The position numbers and the translations under genes were made by a program. Positions 42,153-51,357 of a DNA stretch of 64,000 nt are shown in pieces. This stretch comes from CAWIHA01 sp963835855 (lineage in GTDB: Bacteria; Acidobacteriota; Terriglobia; Bryobacterales; Bryobacteraceae), in contig CAWIHA010000040.1 of assembly GCA_963835855.1 (NCBI GenBank), positions 5,536-69,535 on the forward strand, read 5' to 3'. The notes beneath the pieces were generated by a model. It was not told the origin of the DNA and searched no databases. It was given only the letters and a program-made list of their open reading frames with translations. How positions within the stretch are numbered: the stretch's first letter is position 1; every line of letters starts with the position of its first letter.

Positions 42153-43488
42153 GAGCTCCGGTCAGTGGCTTGAGCCGCTCTCGCAAACCCGCAGCGGTGA
42201 TGCCGCCGATTTCGATATCGCAGAGCTGGTTCGGCTCCCGCAAGCTCGCGAGCTCCACTTTCAGGAAGTTATCGCTGAGCGCCATGCCGCGCTGCGCAAG
42301 CGTCACCACCGAGAGCGTTTTGCCCACCATGCGGCGGCGAAACTCCAGGTTCTTCGCAGCCGCCAGATCGCGCAGGATGCGGTTCCGTTCCTTGCGGACC
42401 GGGATTGGGACCGCGTCAGGCGCCGCTGCCGCCGGCGTGCCTGGCCGCTCCGAGTACGTGAAGACGTGAAGGTAAGTGAAAGGCAGGCTTTCGATGAAGC
42501 TGCGGTTCTCTTCGAACTCCTCGCCGCTTTCGCCCGGGAAACCGGTCATGACGTTGGCGCCGATGGCGGCATCCGGCATCCAGGCGCGCGCCTTGCGGAC
42601 GCGGTCTTCGTAATGCCGCGGCCGGTACTTGCGGTACATGCGGCGCAGAACCGTGTCCGAGCCAGTCTGGAGCGGCGCGTGAACGTGCTTGGCGATGCGC
42701 GGCGATTCCGCCATCAACCCCAGCAAGTCGTCGGAGAGATCCATCGGCTCGACCGAGCTAAGCCGCAGCCGCTCGACCCCGGTTTGGGCGAGCAGCATCC
42801 GCAGAAGATCGGCGAGCCGCATGCGGCCGTCGAAGTCACGGCCCCAGCGGCCGAGGTTAACACCGCTCAGGACGACCTCGCGATAGCGCCGCGCCAGGTT
42901 CCTAACTTGTTCGACGGCCCATTCCGCCGGCGCGCTCCGGCTGCGCCCGCGCACGAACGGGATGATGCAGAATGAGCACCGGTTATTGCAGCCGTCCTGG
43001 ATCTTGAGGTTGGGACGGGTGCGGTCTCCGGCCGCGTCTTCGACCACCGCCGCGAGGAACTCCTGCTGCGCGAAGATATCGCTGACGCGGATCTGGCCGT
43101 GGTAGGGAACGCTCGGGTCTCGATCCTCTGCTCGATTGCCGTTGTATTCGGCAGCGAGCAGGTCCGGGATCTGCGTCTTGTGCGAATTCCCGACCACCCA
43201 GGTGACGCCTGGCAGCGCGGCCAGCTCTTCGGGGGCGCGTTGGGCGTAACAACCGGTGAGGAGGATACGCGCTCCCGGGTTTTCACGACGCACCCGCCGG
43301 ACCGCATTCCGCACATCCTCATCCGCTGCCGAGGTCACCGTGCAGGTATTCAGGATGACCAGTTCGGCCTGATGCCGCCCGGCGGCCTCGAACCCGCCCT
43401 TCAGCAAAGAGGCTTCGAGCGCGGCGCCATCGGCCTGGGTGGCCCGGCACCCGAAATTCTGGATGTAAAATGTGCCCACTCTTCCCAA
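42043..43488 (-). CDS. mtaB: MiaB/MtaB-family tRNA methylthiotransferase
   Basis: The protein is 481 aa. The N-terminal UPF0004 domain has three cluster-binding Cys residues ('NFGCRATQ', 'LNTCTV', 'LTGCYAQ'). The radical-SAM motif CxxxCxxC is 'CNNRCSFC'. 'HVHAPLQTGSDTVLRRMYRKY' is typical of the family. The N-terminal 'GCRATQADGAAL' favours MtaB (t6A37 to ms2t6A37) over MiaB. The last 35-40 residues are low-complexity and overlap another frame, so the real C-terminus may be shorter. It uses S-adenosylmethionine and two [4Fe-4S] clusters. Confidence 0.88.
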   Translation of the reverse strand: MGRVGTFYIQNFGCRATQADGAALEASLLKGGFEAAGRHQAELVILNTCTVTSAADEDVRNAVRRVRRENPGARILLTGCYAQRAPEELAALPGVTWVVGNSHKTQIPDLLAAEYNGNRAEDRDPSVPYHGQIRVSDIFAQQEFLAAVVEDAAGDRTRPNLKIQDGCNNRCSFCIIPFVRGRSRSAPAEWAVEQVRNLARRYREVVLSGVNLGRWGRDFDGRMRLADLLRMLLAQTGVERLRLSSVEPMDLSDDLLGLMAESPRIAKHVHAPLQTGSDTVLRRMYRKYRPRHYEDRVRKARAWMPDAAIGANVMTGFPGESGEEFEENRSFIESLPFTYLHVFTYSERPGTPAAAAPDAVPIPVRKERNRILRDLAAAKNLEFRRRMVGKTLSVVTLAQRGMALSDNFLKVELASLREPNQLCDIEIGGITAAGLRERLKPLTGARGSRDGVLAGGPEAHQPEAEATRQVTGRAQRQRALS

Positions 43489-43558
43489 TTATATGTTGGC
43501 GGGGCGGGATCTCCGTGACGTAAAGCTTCGCCCCCGGACCGCCGATGGATGAGCAGGC

Positions 43559-44520
43559 ATGGACCGTTCCCTGTCTCAGGAGGAGATCGACAGCGTATTC
43601 CGCAATCTGCGCGGAAAGGACCGGCCTGAGGACGTGCTCAAGAAGGCGGTTCCGTACGATTTCCGCCGTCCGGACCGCATCGCCAAAGACCAGCTCCGCG
43701 CCATCCACCTGCTGCATGACAACTTCGCGCGCAACCTGGCGTCGAGCCTTTCGGCGTACCTGCGCGCCTACGTGATGGTGAATCTGGTATCGGTCGAGCA
43801 GCTCTCCTTCGTCGAGTTTTCGCAATGCCTGCCCTCGCCGACCTGCCTCGTGTCGCTCGGCATGAACCCGTACGAGGGCAATGCGGTGTTGGAGATCAAC
43901 TCGTCGCTGGTGTTTCCGATCCTCGAGATGCTGCTGGGGGGGACGGCAAATCGAGCGCGAAGATGAGCCGCGAGATCACGGAAATCGAACAGGTCGTGCT
44001 GGATGGCCTTTACCGCATCATCCTGCACGATCTGCAACAGGCCTGGCACGGCGTCACGCCCATCGATTTCACGATCGAGGCCCGCGAGACCGAGCCGCAA
44101 CTGCTGCAGATCATGGCGCCCAACGAGGCGGTGGTGACTATCGGCCTGGAGGTCCGCATCGCCGAGAACTCCGGCATGATCAACATCGGCATGCCCTCCA
44201 TCATCATCAAGATGCTGCGTCAGAAATTCGACCAACAGTGGTCGGTGCGCCGCACGGAATCGACCGAGAAGGAGCAATCCCGCATTCTTCGGCTCATCAA
44301 AGCGTCCACCATCCATCTGGATGTGCGTCTGGAAGGGCAGAGCCTGCTGGTCGAAGACCTGCTCAAGCTCGGAGTGGACGACGTGCTGAAGTTCGATCAC
44401 CCGGTCGAGAGGCCCGTGAGCTGCCTCGTCAACGGCAAACTGAAATACAGAGGGTGCGTCGCGAGCAACGGCCGGAACAAAGCGTTTCTGATCGAGGAGC
44501 TGCACAAGGCGGTCGAGTGA
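43559..44520 (+). CDS. fliM: Flagellar motor switch protein FliM, broken by a one-base frameshift
   Basis: Two adjacent frames together make a normal 320-aa FliM. The first (43559-43966) has the CheY-binding 'LSQEEID' N-terminus and 'PYDFRRPDRIAKDQLRAIHLLHDNFARNLAS'. It ends just after 'LVFPILEMLLGG'. The second frame continues with 'SREITEIEQVVLDGLYRIIL' and finishes with the FliN-like domain ('LEGQSLLVEDLLKLGVDDVLKFDHP'). The junction is a run of seven G (43936-43942); one more G restores the frame as 'LLGGDGKSSAKM'. No other flagellar gene is in the window. Sequencing error, decay or slippage cannot be told apart here. Confidence 0.85.
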
Positions 44521-44693
44521 CGTCAGCCCCCGGCCCGGTCACGCGCGCGCCTTCCACCGAGACTAGTGCACCGCTGAGACTACACACAGTAGCGCCAGAC
44601 CGCGAGTTCGTGGGGTGGACGCGTGCCGAGAGCGGGCTGTCGTTCGATTTGAAAGCGCAAGGGGACGTTGAGCCACCCCCGTGGCGCCGCTAA
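44517..44693 (+). CDS. Uncertain 58-aa ORF coupled to fliM
   Basis: A GTG overlaps the fliM stop (GTGA). The frame encodes 58 aa that starts 'TSAPGPVTRAPSTETSAPL' after the initiator and ends 'PPPWRR'. Its end overlaps the convergent transporter gene by four bases. There is no recognisable domain; the coupling is its only support. Confidence 0.25.
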   Translation: MTSAPGPVTRAPSTETSAPLRLHTVAPDREFVGWTRAESGLSFDLKAQGDVEPPPWRR

Positions 44694-46261
44694 TTCGCAG
44701 TGGCGCTGGGCTGCGCCCGCCCTGCCCTCCGCATCAGCAGCACCAGCGGCACGATCGAGAGGAAGAGAAAGCCCATGATGCGAAATGCCTCTACAAAACT
44801 CAGAAGGGCTGCCTGTTGCTGGACCATCCCGTAGAGCATGGCCAGGCTTTGCCGGCCAGCCGTATTCCGGTCCCAACCGCTCTGGAAAAACACCTCGTTG
44901 GCCCGCATCAGGAACTGCTGCACTTGCGGGTTATAGGGTGTGACGTGCGTGGCCAGGACAGATTGATGAAACTGCGACCGCCGCGCAATAAAGGTTGTGA
45001 CAAACGAAATGCCGACACTGGAACCGATGTTCCGCGTCACACTATAGAGGCTCGTCGCAAAGCCGGTCTCAGCCTTCGGTATGGGGTCCATGGTCAGCGT
45101 AGTGAGCGGTACGAAAACGAAAGCCATGCCCATGCCCTGGTTGATCTGGCACAAGAGGATGTCCCAGGTCCCCGATTCGAGACTCATGTGCGAGTAGCCG
45201 AAGAACGCCGCGCTGGTGACGACAAAGCCGAAAACCAGCATCCTCCGTGCATCCCAGTTCTTGCCCAAGAGGTATCCGACCAGGGGCATGCAAAGCGCTG
45301 TGCCGATGCCCCGCGGGCTGGTCCATATGCCGGCCGTAGCGGCAGTCCAGCCCAGCAGCGTTTGCATGAACAGCGGCAGCAGCACCAAACTGCCGTAAAG
45401 AGCGAACCCCAGAACGGTCACCAGCCCGACGCCTGAGGCAAAGCTCCGGTATCTGAGCAACCGAAAACGCACAATGGGCTGCTTGACGAGGAGTTCCCGG
45501 ATTACGAAGGCCGGCAGCATAATGCCCGCGATCACAGCCAGCGTCACAATGAAATGAGAGCCGAACCAATCGTCTTCCTGGCCTTTGTCCAGCATGATCT
45601 GGAGCGCCGCCATGCCAACCGCCAGCATGCCCAATCCCCAGAAATCCACCCGCAGGGTTCCGCGGCGAATGTAGTGCGGGTCGTAGAGAAATAGGGAAAT
45701 CATGACCAGGCTGAACAGTCCGATCGGCAGGTTGATGTAAAAGACCCAGCGCCAGGAATAGGTGTCCGTGAGCCATCCGCCCAGTGTCGGCCCCAGGATC
45801 GGTGCGGCCACGATTCCAAGCGCCCAGAAAGCCATTGCCTTGCCGCGCTCCTGCCCGGGGAACTCTTCGAGCAACACCGCCTGGGATAGGGGCTGTAGCC
45901 CGCCCCCCGTCGTTCCTTGAAGGACACGAAAGAAAATCAGCGCCGGAAGGCTCGGCGCCAACCCGCAACACACGCTCGACAGGGTGAATCCGCTTACAAC
46001 GGTTAGGAGCAGCCGCTTGCGGCCGATCACATTCGCCAGCCACCCCGTGATCGGGAGTATGACGGCGTTGGCCACGAGGTAGGAGGTCAGAACCCAGGTC
46101 GCTTCGTCGACGGTAGCCGAAAGGCTCCCTGCTATATGCGGCAAGCTGACGTTGACGACCGTGGTATCCAACACCTCCATTACGGCGCTGGACATCACAG
46201 CGATGGCGATCAGCCAGCGGTTCGCTTGCGGAGGGCCGAGTTCAGCACCTGTCGCCTGCAT
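44690..46261 (-). CDS. DHA2-family MFS multidrug exporter (EmrB/QacA type)
   Basis: The protein is 523 aa with 14 predicted membrane helices. It carries the DHA2 motif C-like 'ALGIVAAPILGPTLGGWLTDTYSWRWVFYINLPIG' and motif A-like 'GWLANVIGRKRLLL'. The N-terminal 'MEVLDTTVVNVSLPHIAG' contains the charged TM1 motif 'DTTVVNVALP' of this subfamily. It is predicted to export drugs by proton antiport. The usual EmrA/HlyD partner and an outer-membrane factor are not next to it. Confidence 0.92.
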   Translation of the reverse strand: MQATGAELGPPQANRWLIAIAVMSSAVMEVLDTTVVNVSLPHIAGSLSATVDEATWVLTSYLVANAVILPITGWLANVIGRKRLLLTVVSGFTLSSVCCGLAPSLPALIFFRVLQGTTGGGLQPLSQAVLLEEFPGQERGKAMAFWALGIVAAPILGPTLGGWLTDTYSWRWVFYINLPIGLFSLVMISLFLYDPHYIRRGTLRVDFWGLGMLAVGMAALQIMLDKGQEDDWFGSHFIVTLAVIAGIMLPAFVIRELLVKQPIVRFRLLRYRSFASGVGLVTVLGFALYGSLVLLPLFMQTLLGWTAATAGIWTSPRGIGTALCMPLVGYLLGKNWDARRMLVFGFVVTSAAFFGYSHMSLESGTWDILLCQINQGMGMAFVFVPLTTLTMDPIPKAETGFATSLYSVTRNIGSSVGISFVTTFIARRSQFHQSVLATHVTPYNPQVQQFLMRANEVFFQSGWDRNTAGRQSLAMLYGMVQQQAALLSFVEAFRIMGFLFLSIVPLVLLMRRAGRAQPSATAN

Positions 46262-46532
46262 TCAACTGGAACTTCCGTTTCGACTCCCGTCTTTTCGATC
46301 AGTGTACACCCCGCCGCCATGCGCCGATCCAGGCCAGCCGCATTCTTCTCCTCGGAAGCCGCTTTCGGCTTCGCCAAGCGGCGCCTCGGCCTTGCCACAA
46401 GAAACCGGAATGCTGCGACACTGTGAACGTTGCCAGGGCGCAAAACGCGGCTGTGGAGTCAGCTTTCAGACGGCCGCGATCTGTCAGATTTTTCCGGGAG
46501 TTTTTCAGCAATCCGCCCGAGCAGCCCGGCGG

Positions 46533-47729
46533 CTAGTGCGGCAGCCGCCGTTGCCGCATGAACGCGGGCGTATCCAGGTACTCCAATTCTTCCGGTTCGG
46601 GCAGCGGCGGCGTTCCATTGGGCGGCTTCGTTTCCAGCACGAGCTCCGCCTGCTCTTCGACCGCCACCGCGGCTTGCGGCTGCTTGTCCGAGAGCCATTT
46701 GTGCGTGGCGGCGGGCCGCTCCCCGGCCCCGGCAGGGTGTTCGGCGGGCGCAAAGCCGGTCGCGATCACCGTGACCTTAACGGCGTCGGCCATGGATTCG
46801 TTGAGCACGATGCCAAAATTGAGCTCGACGTCGTCGGAGCCAGTCGCCTTGCGGACCAACTGGCACGCCTCGCTCACCTCATGCAATGCGAGCCGGCTCG
46901 AGCCGGTGAAGTTAATGAGAAGGTTGTGGGCGCCCTGGATACCGGCATCTTCGAGCAGCGGCGAGCCGATGGCCTGCCGGGCTGCCTCGAGCGCGGCGTT
47001 TTCACCGCGCGCCGTGGCGGTTCCGAGCATGGCGTAGCCCTGGCCGAGCATGGTCGAGCGGATGTCGGAGAAATCGCGATTGATGAAGCCCGGTGTGGTC
47101 ATAATGTCCACGATGTCCTCGACCGTCCGGCGAAGGAAATCATGTCCCATGCGGAAGGCCTCGAGCACGCTGGTGCCGCGCGGCGCCAGCGCGAGCAGAC
47201 GCTCATTGGGAATCGTGATCACCGTATCGACAGTCGCGGCCAGTTCGGCCAGCCCCTTTTCCGCTTGGCGCACGCGCCGGGTGCCCTCGAACGCAAACGG
47301 TTTCGTCACGACCGCTACCGTGAGTGCGTTCAGCTCCCTCGCGAGCGAGGCCACCACCGGCGCGGCCCCCGTTCCCGTGCCGCTGCCGAGCCCGGCGGTC
47401 ACGAACACAATGTCGGCGCCCTGCAGGATCTCCACGATGCGCTCGGTATCTTCCAGCGCCGCCTGGCGTCCGACCGATGGATCGGCGCCGGCACCCCGGC
47501 CGCGTGTGACCTTGCAGCCGATCGCGAGCTTGTTGGGCACGGGGGAAGCTTCCAGCGCCTGCATGTCCGTGTTCAGCACGTAAAACTCGACGTCTTCCAA
47601 GCCCCCATTCATGATGTGCGCGACTGCGTTCGAACCGCCGCCGCCCACGCCGACCACCTTGATCCGCGCGCGGGCGCGCGCTTCGTCTTCGTCCTGCATC
47701 TCGTATTTCAAATTGTCGAGGACCGCCAT
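46533..47729 (-). CDS. ftsZ: Cell division protein FtsZ
   Basis: The ATG at 47729 has GGGAG upstream and gives 398 aa. The tubulin-type GTP site is 'GLGSGTGTGAAPV' and the N-terminal loop is 'KVVGVGGGGSNAVAHIM'. The catalytic T7 loop region 'INRDFSDIRSTM' is present. A Pro/Ala/Glu-rich linker leads to the C-terminal conserved peptide 'EYLDTPAFMRQRR', the docking site for FtsA. It is the last gene of the dcw cluster, 26 bp after ftsA. Confidence 0.97.
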   Translation of the reverse strand: MAVLDNLKYEMQDEDEARARARIKVVGVGGGGSNAVAHIMNGGLEDVEFYVLNTDMQALEASPVPNKLAIGCKVTRGRGAGADPSVGRQAALEDTERIVEILQGADIVFVTAGLGSGTGTGAAPVVASLARELNALTVAVVTKPFAFEGTRRVRQAEKGLAELAATVDTVITIPNERLLALAPRGTSVLEAFRMGHDFLRRTVEDIVDIMTTPGFINRDFSDIRSTMLGQGYAMLGTATARGENAALEAARQAIGSPLLEDAGIQGAHNLLINFTGSSRLALHEVSEACQLVRKATGSDDVELNFGIVLNESMADAVKVTVIATGFAPAEHPAGAGERPAATHKWLSDKQPQAAVAVEEQAELVLETKPPNGTPPLPEPEELEYLDTPAFMRQRRLPH

Positions 47730-47755
47730 TTCGATCTCCCGAGCCGCCGCGGCGG

Positions 47756-48952
47756 CTACTTGAAAAGATTCGCCAGAAAACCGCTGCTCTTTCTGTCTAG
47801 TGCGGCACGCAGTTTCAGGCGCGCCGAGTACATCGCAAGACCCGTTGCCGTCGTCCAAGCCGGATTATCGATCCCGGCGGGCCAGTCCACGATGCCGGCC
47901 GGCAGCCCGTTCCGCGCGTGGCATTTCAAAACTCTCTCGGCGATGTCGCACATGCCTGGCAGCCGCGCCCCACCGCCCGCCAGCACGACGCCCATCAGCA
48001 CCTGCTCCGCGCCAGCCCGTTCCATCTCGTGCGCGACGAATTCGAACAGCTCCGCCGCCCGCGCTTCCAGAATCAGGTTGAGGTCGCGGCACAAGGTCTC
48101 GCGCGGGCCGCGCCCCACCGCCGAGGGCAGCTCAATCAGGCTATTGTCGGCGGAGAGGCCGAGCATGGCGCAGCCATATTGCTCCTTGATCCGCTCCGCG
48201 TCTTCCAGAGTCACTGTGAGACCGCGAGCGACGTCGCGTGTGAAGTGGTCACCGCAGATGGGCAGGCTCGAGGAGAGCATCAGCGGATCGCCATAATAGA
48301 CGGCCAGGTCGGTCGAATGGGCGCCGATGTCGATCAGCGCGACGCCCTCCCGCCGGTCTTCAGGCAGAATCGCGGCGTACGCGGCTGCGACCGGCTCAAA
48401 GACCGTCTCCTCGACGGAGAGGCGGGCAAGATTCGCCGCGCCGATCAGCGCCTCGTGCTCCTGGGCGGAAGCGGTCACCAGGTGCACGTATACCTCCAGC
48501 CGCGAGCCGATCATGCCGCGCGGGTTGCGGAGGCCGTTGCGGCCATCGACGGTGAAGTCCTGCGGCTGAAGGTGCAGCAGCATCTCGTCTTCTTGGAGCT
48601 CGACGCGCGAGGCGCGCTCGACCACCCGGTTCACATCGCTCTGATCGATCTGGCGCGGAGAGCCGATCTCGTAGCCGCCGCGGCCGTTCGCCCCCCAGAC
48701 ACTCGGCCCGCCCACCCCGAAGACAGCTGATCCGATCGGCGCCTGCGCGCGGTGCTCCGCCTCGAGGACTGCGATCCGGATGCATTCCGAGACCGCCTTC
48801 TGGTCCGCGATGCGCCCTCGATTCCAGCCCTGGGAAGACGTTTCGCCGAACCCGATCAAGCGCACGCACGCATTTTCGAGCAGCAGAATCACTACACGCG
48901 TGCGCGCGCTGCCCGCATCCACACCTGCCGCCAGCACCGGTTTAGCGGGCAT
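47756..48952 (-). CDS. ftsA: Cell division protein FtsA
   Basis: The protein is 398 aa with an actin-like fold. Phosphate loops are 'AAGVDAGSARTRVVI' and 'VALIDIGAHSTDLAVYYG', and 'VVLAGGGARLPG' is the adenosine motif. The C-terminal amphipathic helix for membrane binding is 'KSSGFLANLFK'. It tethers FtsZ filaments to the membrane. The start overlaps the ftsQ end by 11 bases. Confidence 0.95.
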   Translation of the reverse strand: MPAKPVLAAGVDAGSARTRVVILLLENACVRLIGFGETSSQGWNRGRIADQKAVSECIRIAVLEAEHRAQAPIGSAVFGVGGPSVWGANGRGGYEIGSPRQIDQSDVNRVVERASRVELQEDEMLLHLQPQDFTVDGRNGLRNPRGMIGSRLEVYVHLVTASAQEHEALIGAANLARLSVEETVFEPVAAAYAAILPEDRREGVALIDIGAHSTDLAVYYGDPLMLSSSLPICGDHFTRDVARGLTVTLEDAERIKEQYGCAMLGLSADNSLIELPSAVGRGPRETLCRDLNLILEARAAELFEFVAHEMERAGAEQVLMGVVLAGGGARLPGMCDIAERVLKCHARNGLPAGIVDWPAGIDNPAWTTATGLAMYSARLKLRAALDRKSSGFLANLFK

Positions 48953-49823
48953 CCGGGTTTGCCTCCAGGATGATGCGATCGTCCAAGCGCAAGTCGAAGG
49001 CGCGCGCGCCCGGCAAGCGCCGGCCGATGTCGGGGTAATGAGTGAAGAAATTCTTCAGCCGCGAGAGATAATGTTCGCTGCCGAGCTGTAGCCGGATGGG
49101 GCGGCCCTCGACCACTTGCATTACCTTCAGGTTTTCCGGGTCACTGACGTTGATCTCGGAGATCTGACCGGCATAGGCCTCAGCCTCGCGGATGAGCGTG
49201 AGCGCCTGGCGGACGCTCTCGCGCCGCATCGACGGGGGCTCCTCTGCGCTGACGCCCCGGAGCACCGGCAGATCGAGCACCGCGCGCGGCGGAGGATCGA
49301 GCAGCGCGCCATCCTCATCGATGAGCTTCAGCCCGCCCGCAGGGAGCAGTGCGAATGCCACCGGCGTGCGCTCAGTGATGCAAACGGCGACGCGGTTCGG
49401 CCAGCGGCGCGAAACAGAGGCGTCGCGCACCCAGTCGATCGCAAGCAGGGCGCGGCGGCGCTCGGCCAGTGGCAGCAGGTAGATGCTGCGCCCGAAATCC
49501 TCGCGGAACACGCCGATTATGCGCGCGCTGGGAGCATGAACGACGCCCGTGAGCGACAGATCCGGGTGGATTTGGGTGTCGCCGCGAAGCGCGAAATGCG
49601 AGTCGGTAGCTAGGTACTCATCCAAACGGTAGATTGCAAACACCAGGGCCACGATGAGCAGCACCGCGCCACTCCAGAGCAGCACGCGGCGGAAGCGCCC
49701 GGCCGGCCCGGTTTCCGGTTTTGCGCGGGCATGTCTCCAGGGCGGCGGTTCAGAAGCCCGTTCCACGGGGGGATCGTCCTCCGGGAGCGCCAGATCGAGT
49801 TGTACCGCCTGTCTCCGGCCCAT
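48942..49823 (-). CDS. ftsQ: Cell division protein FtsQ
   Basis: The protein is 293 aa. A cytoplasmic Pro/Arg-rich segment is followed by one membrane helix ('VLLWSGAVLLIVALVFAIY'). A POTRA domain follows ('FGRSIYLLPLAERRRALLAIDWVRDASVSRRWPNRVAVCITER'), then the beta domain ('LKLIDEDGALLD'). It organises the divisome in the periplasm. It sits directly after murC without murB or ddl in between. Confidence 0.93.
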   Translation of the reverse strand: MGRRQAVQLDLALPEDDPPVERASEPPPWRHARAKPETGPAGRFRRVLLWSGAVLLIVALVFAIYRLDEYLATDSHFALRGDTQIHPDLSLTGVVHAPSARIIGVFREDFGRSIYLLPLAERRRALLAIDWVRDASVSRRWPNRVAVCITERTPVAFALLPAGGLKLIDEDGALLDPPPRAVLDLPVLRGVSAEEPPSMRRESVRQALTLIREAEAYAGQISEINVSDPENLKVMQVVEGRPIRLQLGSEHYLSRLKNFFTHYPDIGRRLPGARAFDLRLDDRIILEANPDAR

Positions 49824-49826
49824 ACC

Positions 49827-51203
49827 TTATGTCCCTCGCAGCCGCTCCAAGATGCGGTCGCCGGCCTGCCAGACGTTACCGGCGCCGAGTGTGATGATGA
49901 GATCGCCCTTCCCGGCTGCTGCGGCCACAGCCTCGATCGCCTGCTCGATCGTGCCGGCGTAATCGACCGACCGATGTCCGAACGCGCGAATGCGCTCGGC
50001 CAGCGCCGCGGCCGACACGCCTTCGATCGGTTTTTCCGAGGCCGCGTAGATGTCGAGCAGATAGACGGCGTCGGCCTGGTAGAAACAGCGCGCGAAATCG
50101 TCCGCCAGGTAAAACGTGCGCGTGTAGCGGTGCGGCTGGAAGATCACCAGGATGCGGCGGTAATGGCACTGCCGGGCCGCCATCAGCGTCGCCCGGATCT
50201 CGGTCGGGTGGTGGCCGTAATCGTCCATGACCGTAATGCCCCGCTCCTGGCCGCGGATCTGGAAGCGCCGCTCGACGCCGCTGTAACCGGTGAGCGCTTC
50301 CCGCATCGCCTGGAGCGGTATTCCCAGTTCCAGCCCTACCGCGACCGCCGCGGCGGCGTTGAGCACATTGTGCGCGCCGGGAACTTGGAGACGAAACTCG
50401 CCCAGGTCCTCGCCACGCGTGCGCAGCCGGAAGGCGCTCGAAAGATGGCCGCACGCGTATTCGCTGACCTGGAGATCGGCCTGCGCCCGCGTCCCGTAGG
50501 TGACGGTCCGCCGCTTGACTTCCGGCAAAATGCGCTGCACGTTCTCGTCGTCGAGGCAAAGCACCGCCGCGCCGTAGAACGGCACCTTGTTCACGAACTC
50601 GACGAACGCCGCGCGGATCTCTTCGATGGACGAGTAATGGTCCAGGTGCTCCCGATCGATGTTGGTGACGATGGCCAGGATGGGCGACAGCTTGAGAAAC
50701 GAGCCATCGCTCTCGTCGGACTCGACGACCAGGAAATCGCTCTGGCCCAGCCGCGCGTTCGAATCGCCAATCGCTTTCAAGCGGCCGCCGACGACGATGG
50801 TCGGGTCCTGGCCGGCGTGGCTGAGCATGGTTGCGAGCATCGAGGTGGTGGTGGTTTTCCCATGGCTGCCGGCCACGGCGATGCCGAACTTCAGGCGCAT
50901 CAGCTCCGCCAGCAGCTCGCCGCGCGGGATCACCGGGATCTGGCGCCGGCGTGCTTCCTGCACCTCGGGATTGTCTTCGCCAATGGCTGAGCTGACCACC
51001 ACGGCTCTTGCGCCGCCGATGTTTCCCGCCGCGTGGCCTTCGTAAATGGCGGCTCCCAGCTTCGCAAGGCGGCCGGTGATGGGCGTGAGCTTCACATCGG
51101 AGCCGGTGATCGTGAAACCCAGCCCAAGCAGCACCTCAGCGATGCCGCTCATGCCGATGCCGCCGATGCCGGTGAAGTGCAGATGCTGTGGCTTAAGGAA
51201 CAT
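49827..51203 (-). CDS. murC: UDP-N-acetylmuramate--L-alanine ligase
   Basis: The ATG at 51203 starts 'MFLKPQHLHFTGIGGIGMSGIAEVL', the conserved MurC N-terminus, and gives 458 aa. The ATP loop is 'VAGSHGKTTTTSML' and 'DDYGHHPTEIRATL' is typical of MurC. It adds L-Ala to UDP-MurNAc. The frame is open 150 bases further upstream but that part is low-complexity. The 154-bp gap after murG is GC-rich and has no gene; a weak AGGCG is the only ribosome site seen. Confidence 0.95.
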   Translation of the reverse strand: MFLKPQHLHFTGIGGIGMSGIAEVLLGLGFTITGSDVKLTPITGRLAKLGAAIYEGHAAGNIGGARAVVVSSAIGEDNPEVQEARRRQIPVIPRGELLAELMRLKFGIAVAGSHGKTTTTSMLATMLSHAGQDPTIVVGGRLKAIGDSNARLGQSDFLVVESDESDGSFLKLSPILAIVTNIDREHLDHYSSIEEIRAAFVEFVNKVPFYGAAVLCLDDENVQRILPEVKRRTVTYGTRAQADLQVSEYACGHLSSAFRLRTRGEDLGEFRLQVPGAHNVLNAAAAVAVGLELGIPLQAMREALTGYSGVERRFQIRGQERGITVMDDYGHHPTEIRATLMAARQCHYRRILVIFQPHRYTRTFYLADDFARCFYQADAVYLLDIYAASEKPIEGVSAAALAERIRAFGHRSVDYAGTIEQAIEAVAAAAGKGDLIITLGAGNVWQAGDRILERLRGT

Positions 51204-51357
51204 TTTTGTTACGCCTGCGGCGGAGGACGGCCGCGCCGTGCCCGCCGCCGCGCCGGGAACGCCGGATACCGGCGGCCCCCCGCCGGCGCCAGCGTCTTCG
51301 TGACCCGCGGCAAAAAAACATTTCTGTACGCTATTGTTTCGGCTTCTGGTCATGATG

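Noticed and set aside
43936..43942. Programmed ribosomal frameshifting in fliM
   Set aside because: A G7 run is not a typical bacterial slippery site, and no stimulatory Shine-Dalgarno-like element or downstream hairpin stands out; error or slippage at DNA level is simpler.
46152..48296. A 714-codon plus-strand open frame opposite ftsZ and ftsA
   Set aside because: It spans two well-identified minus-strand genes and has no domain similarity; it is a GC-driven shadow.
49731..50990. A 419-codon plus-strand open frame opposite ftsQ and murC
   Set aside because: It is antisense to murC and the start of ftsQ and has shadow-like composition.
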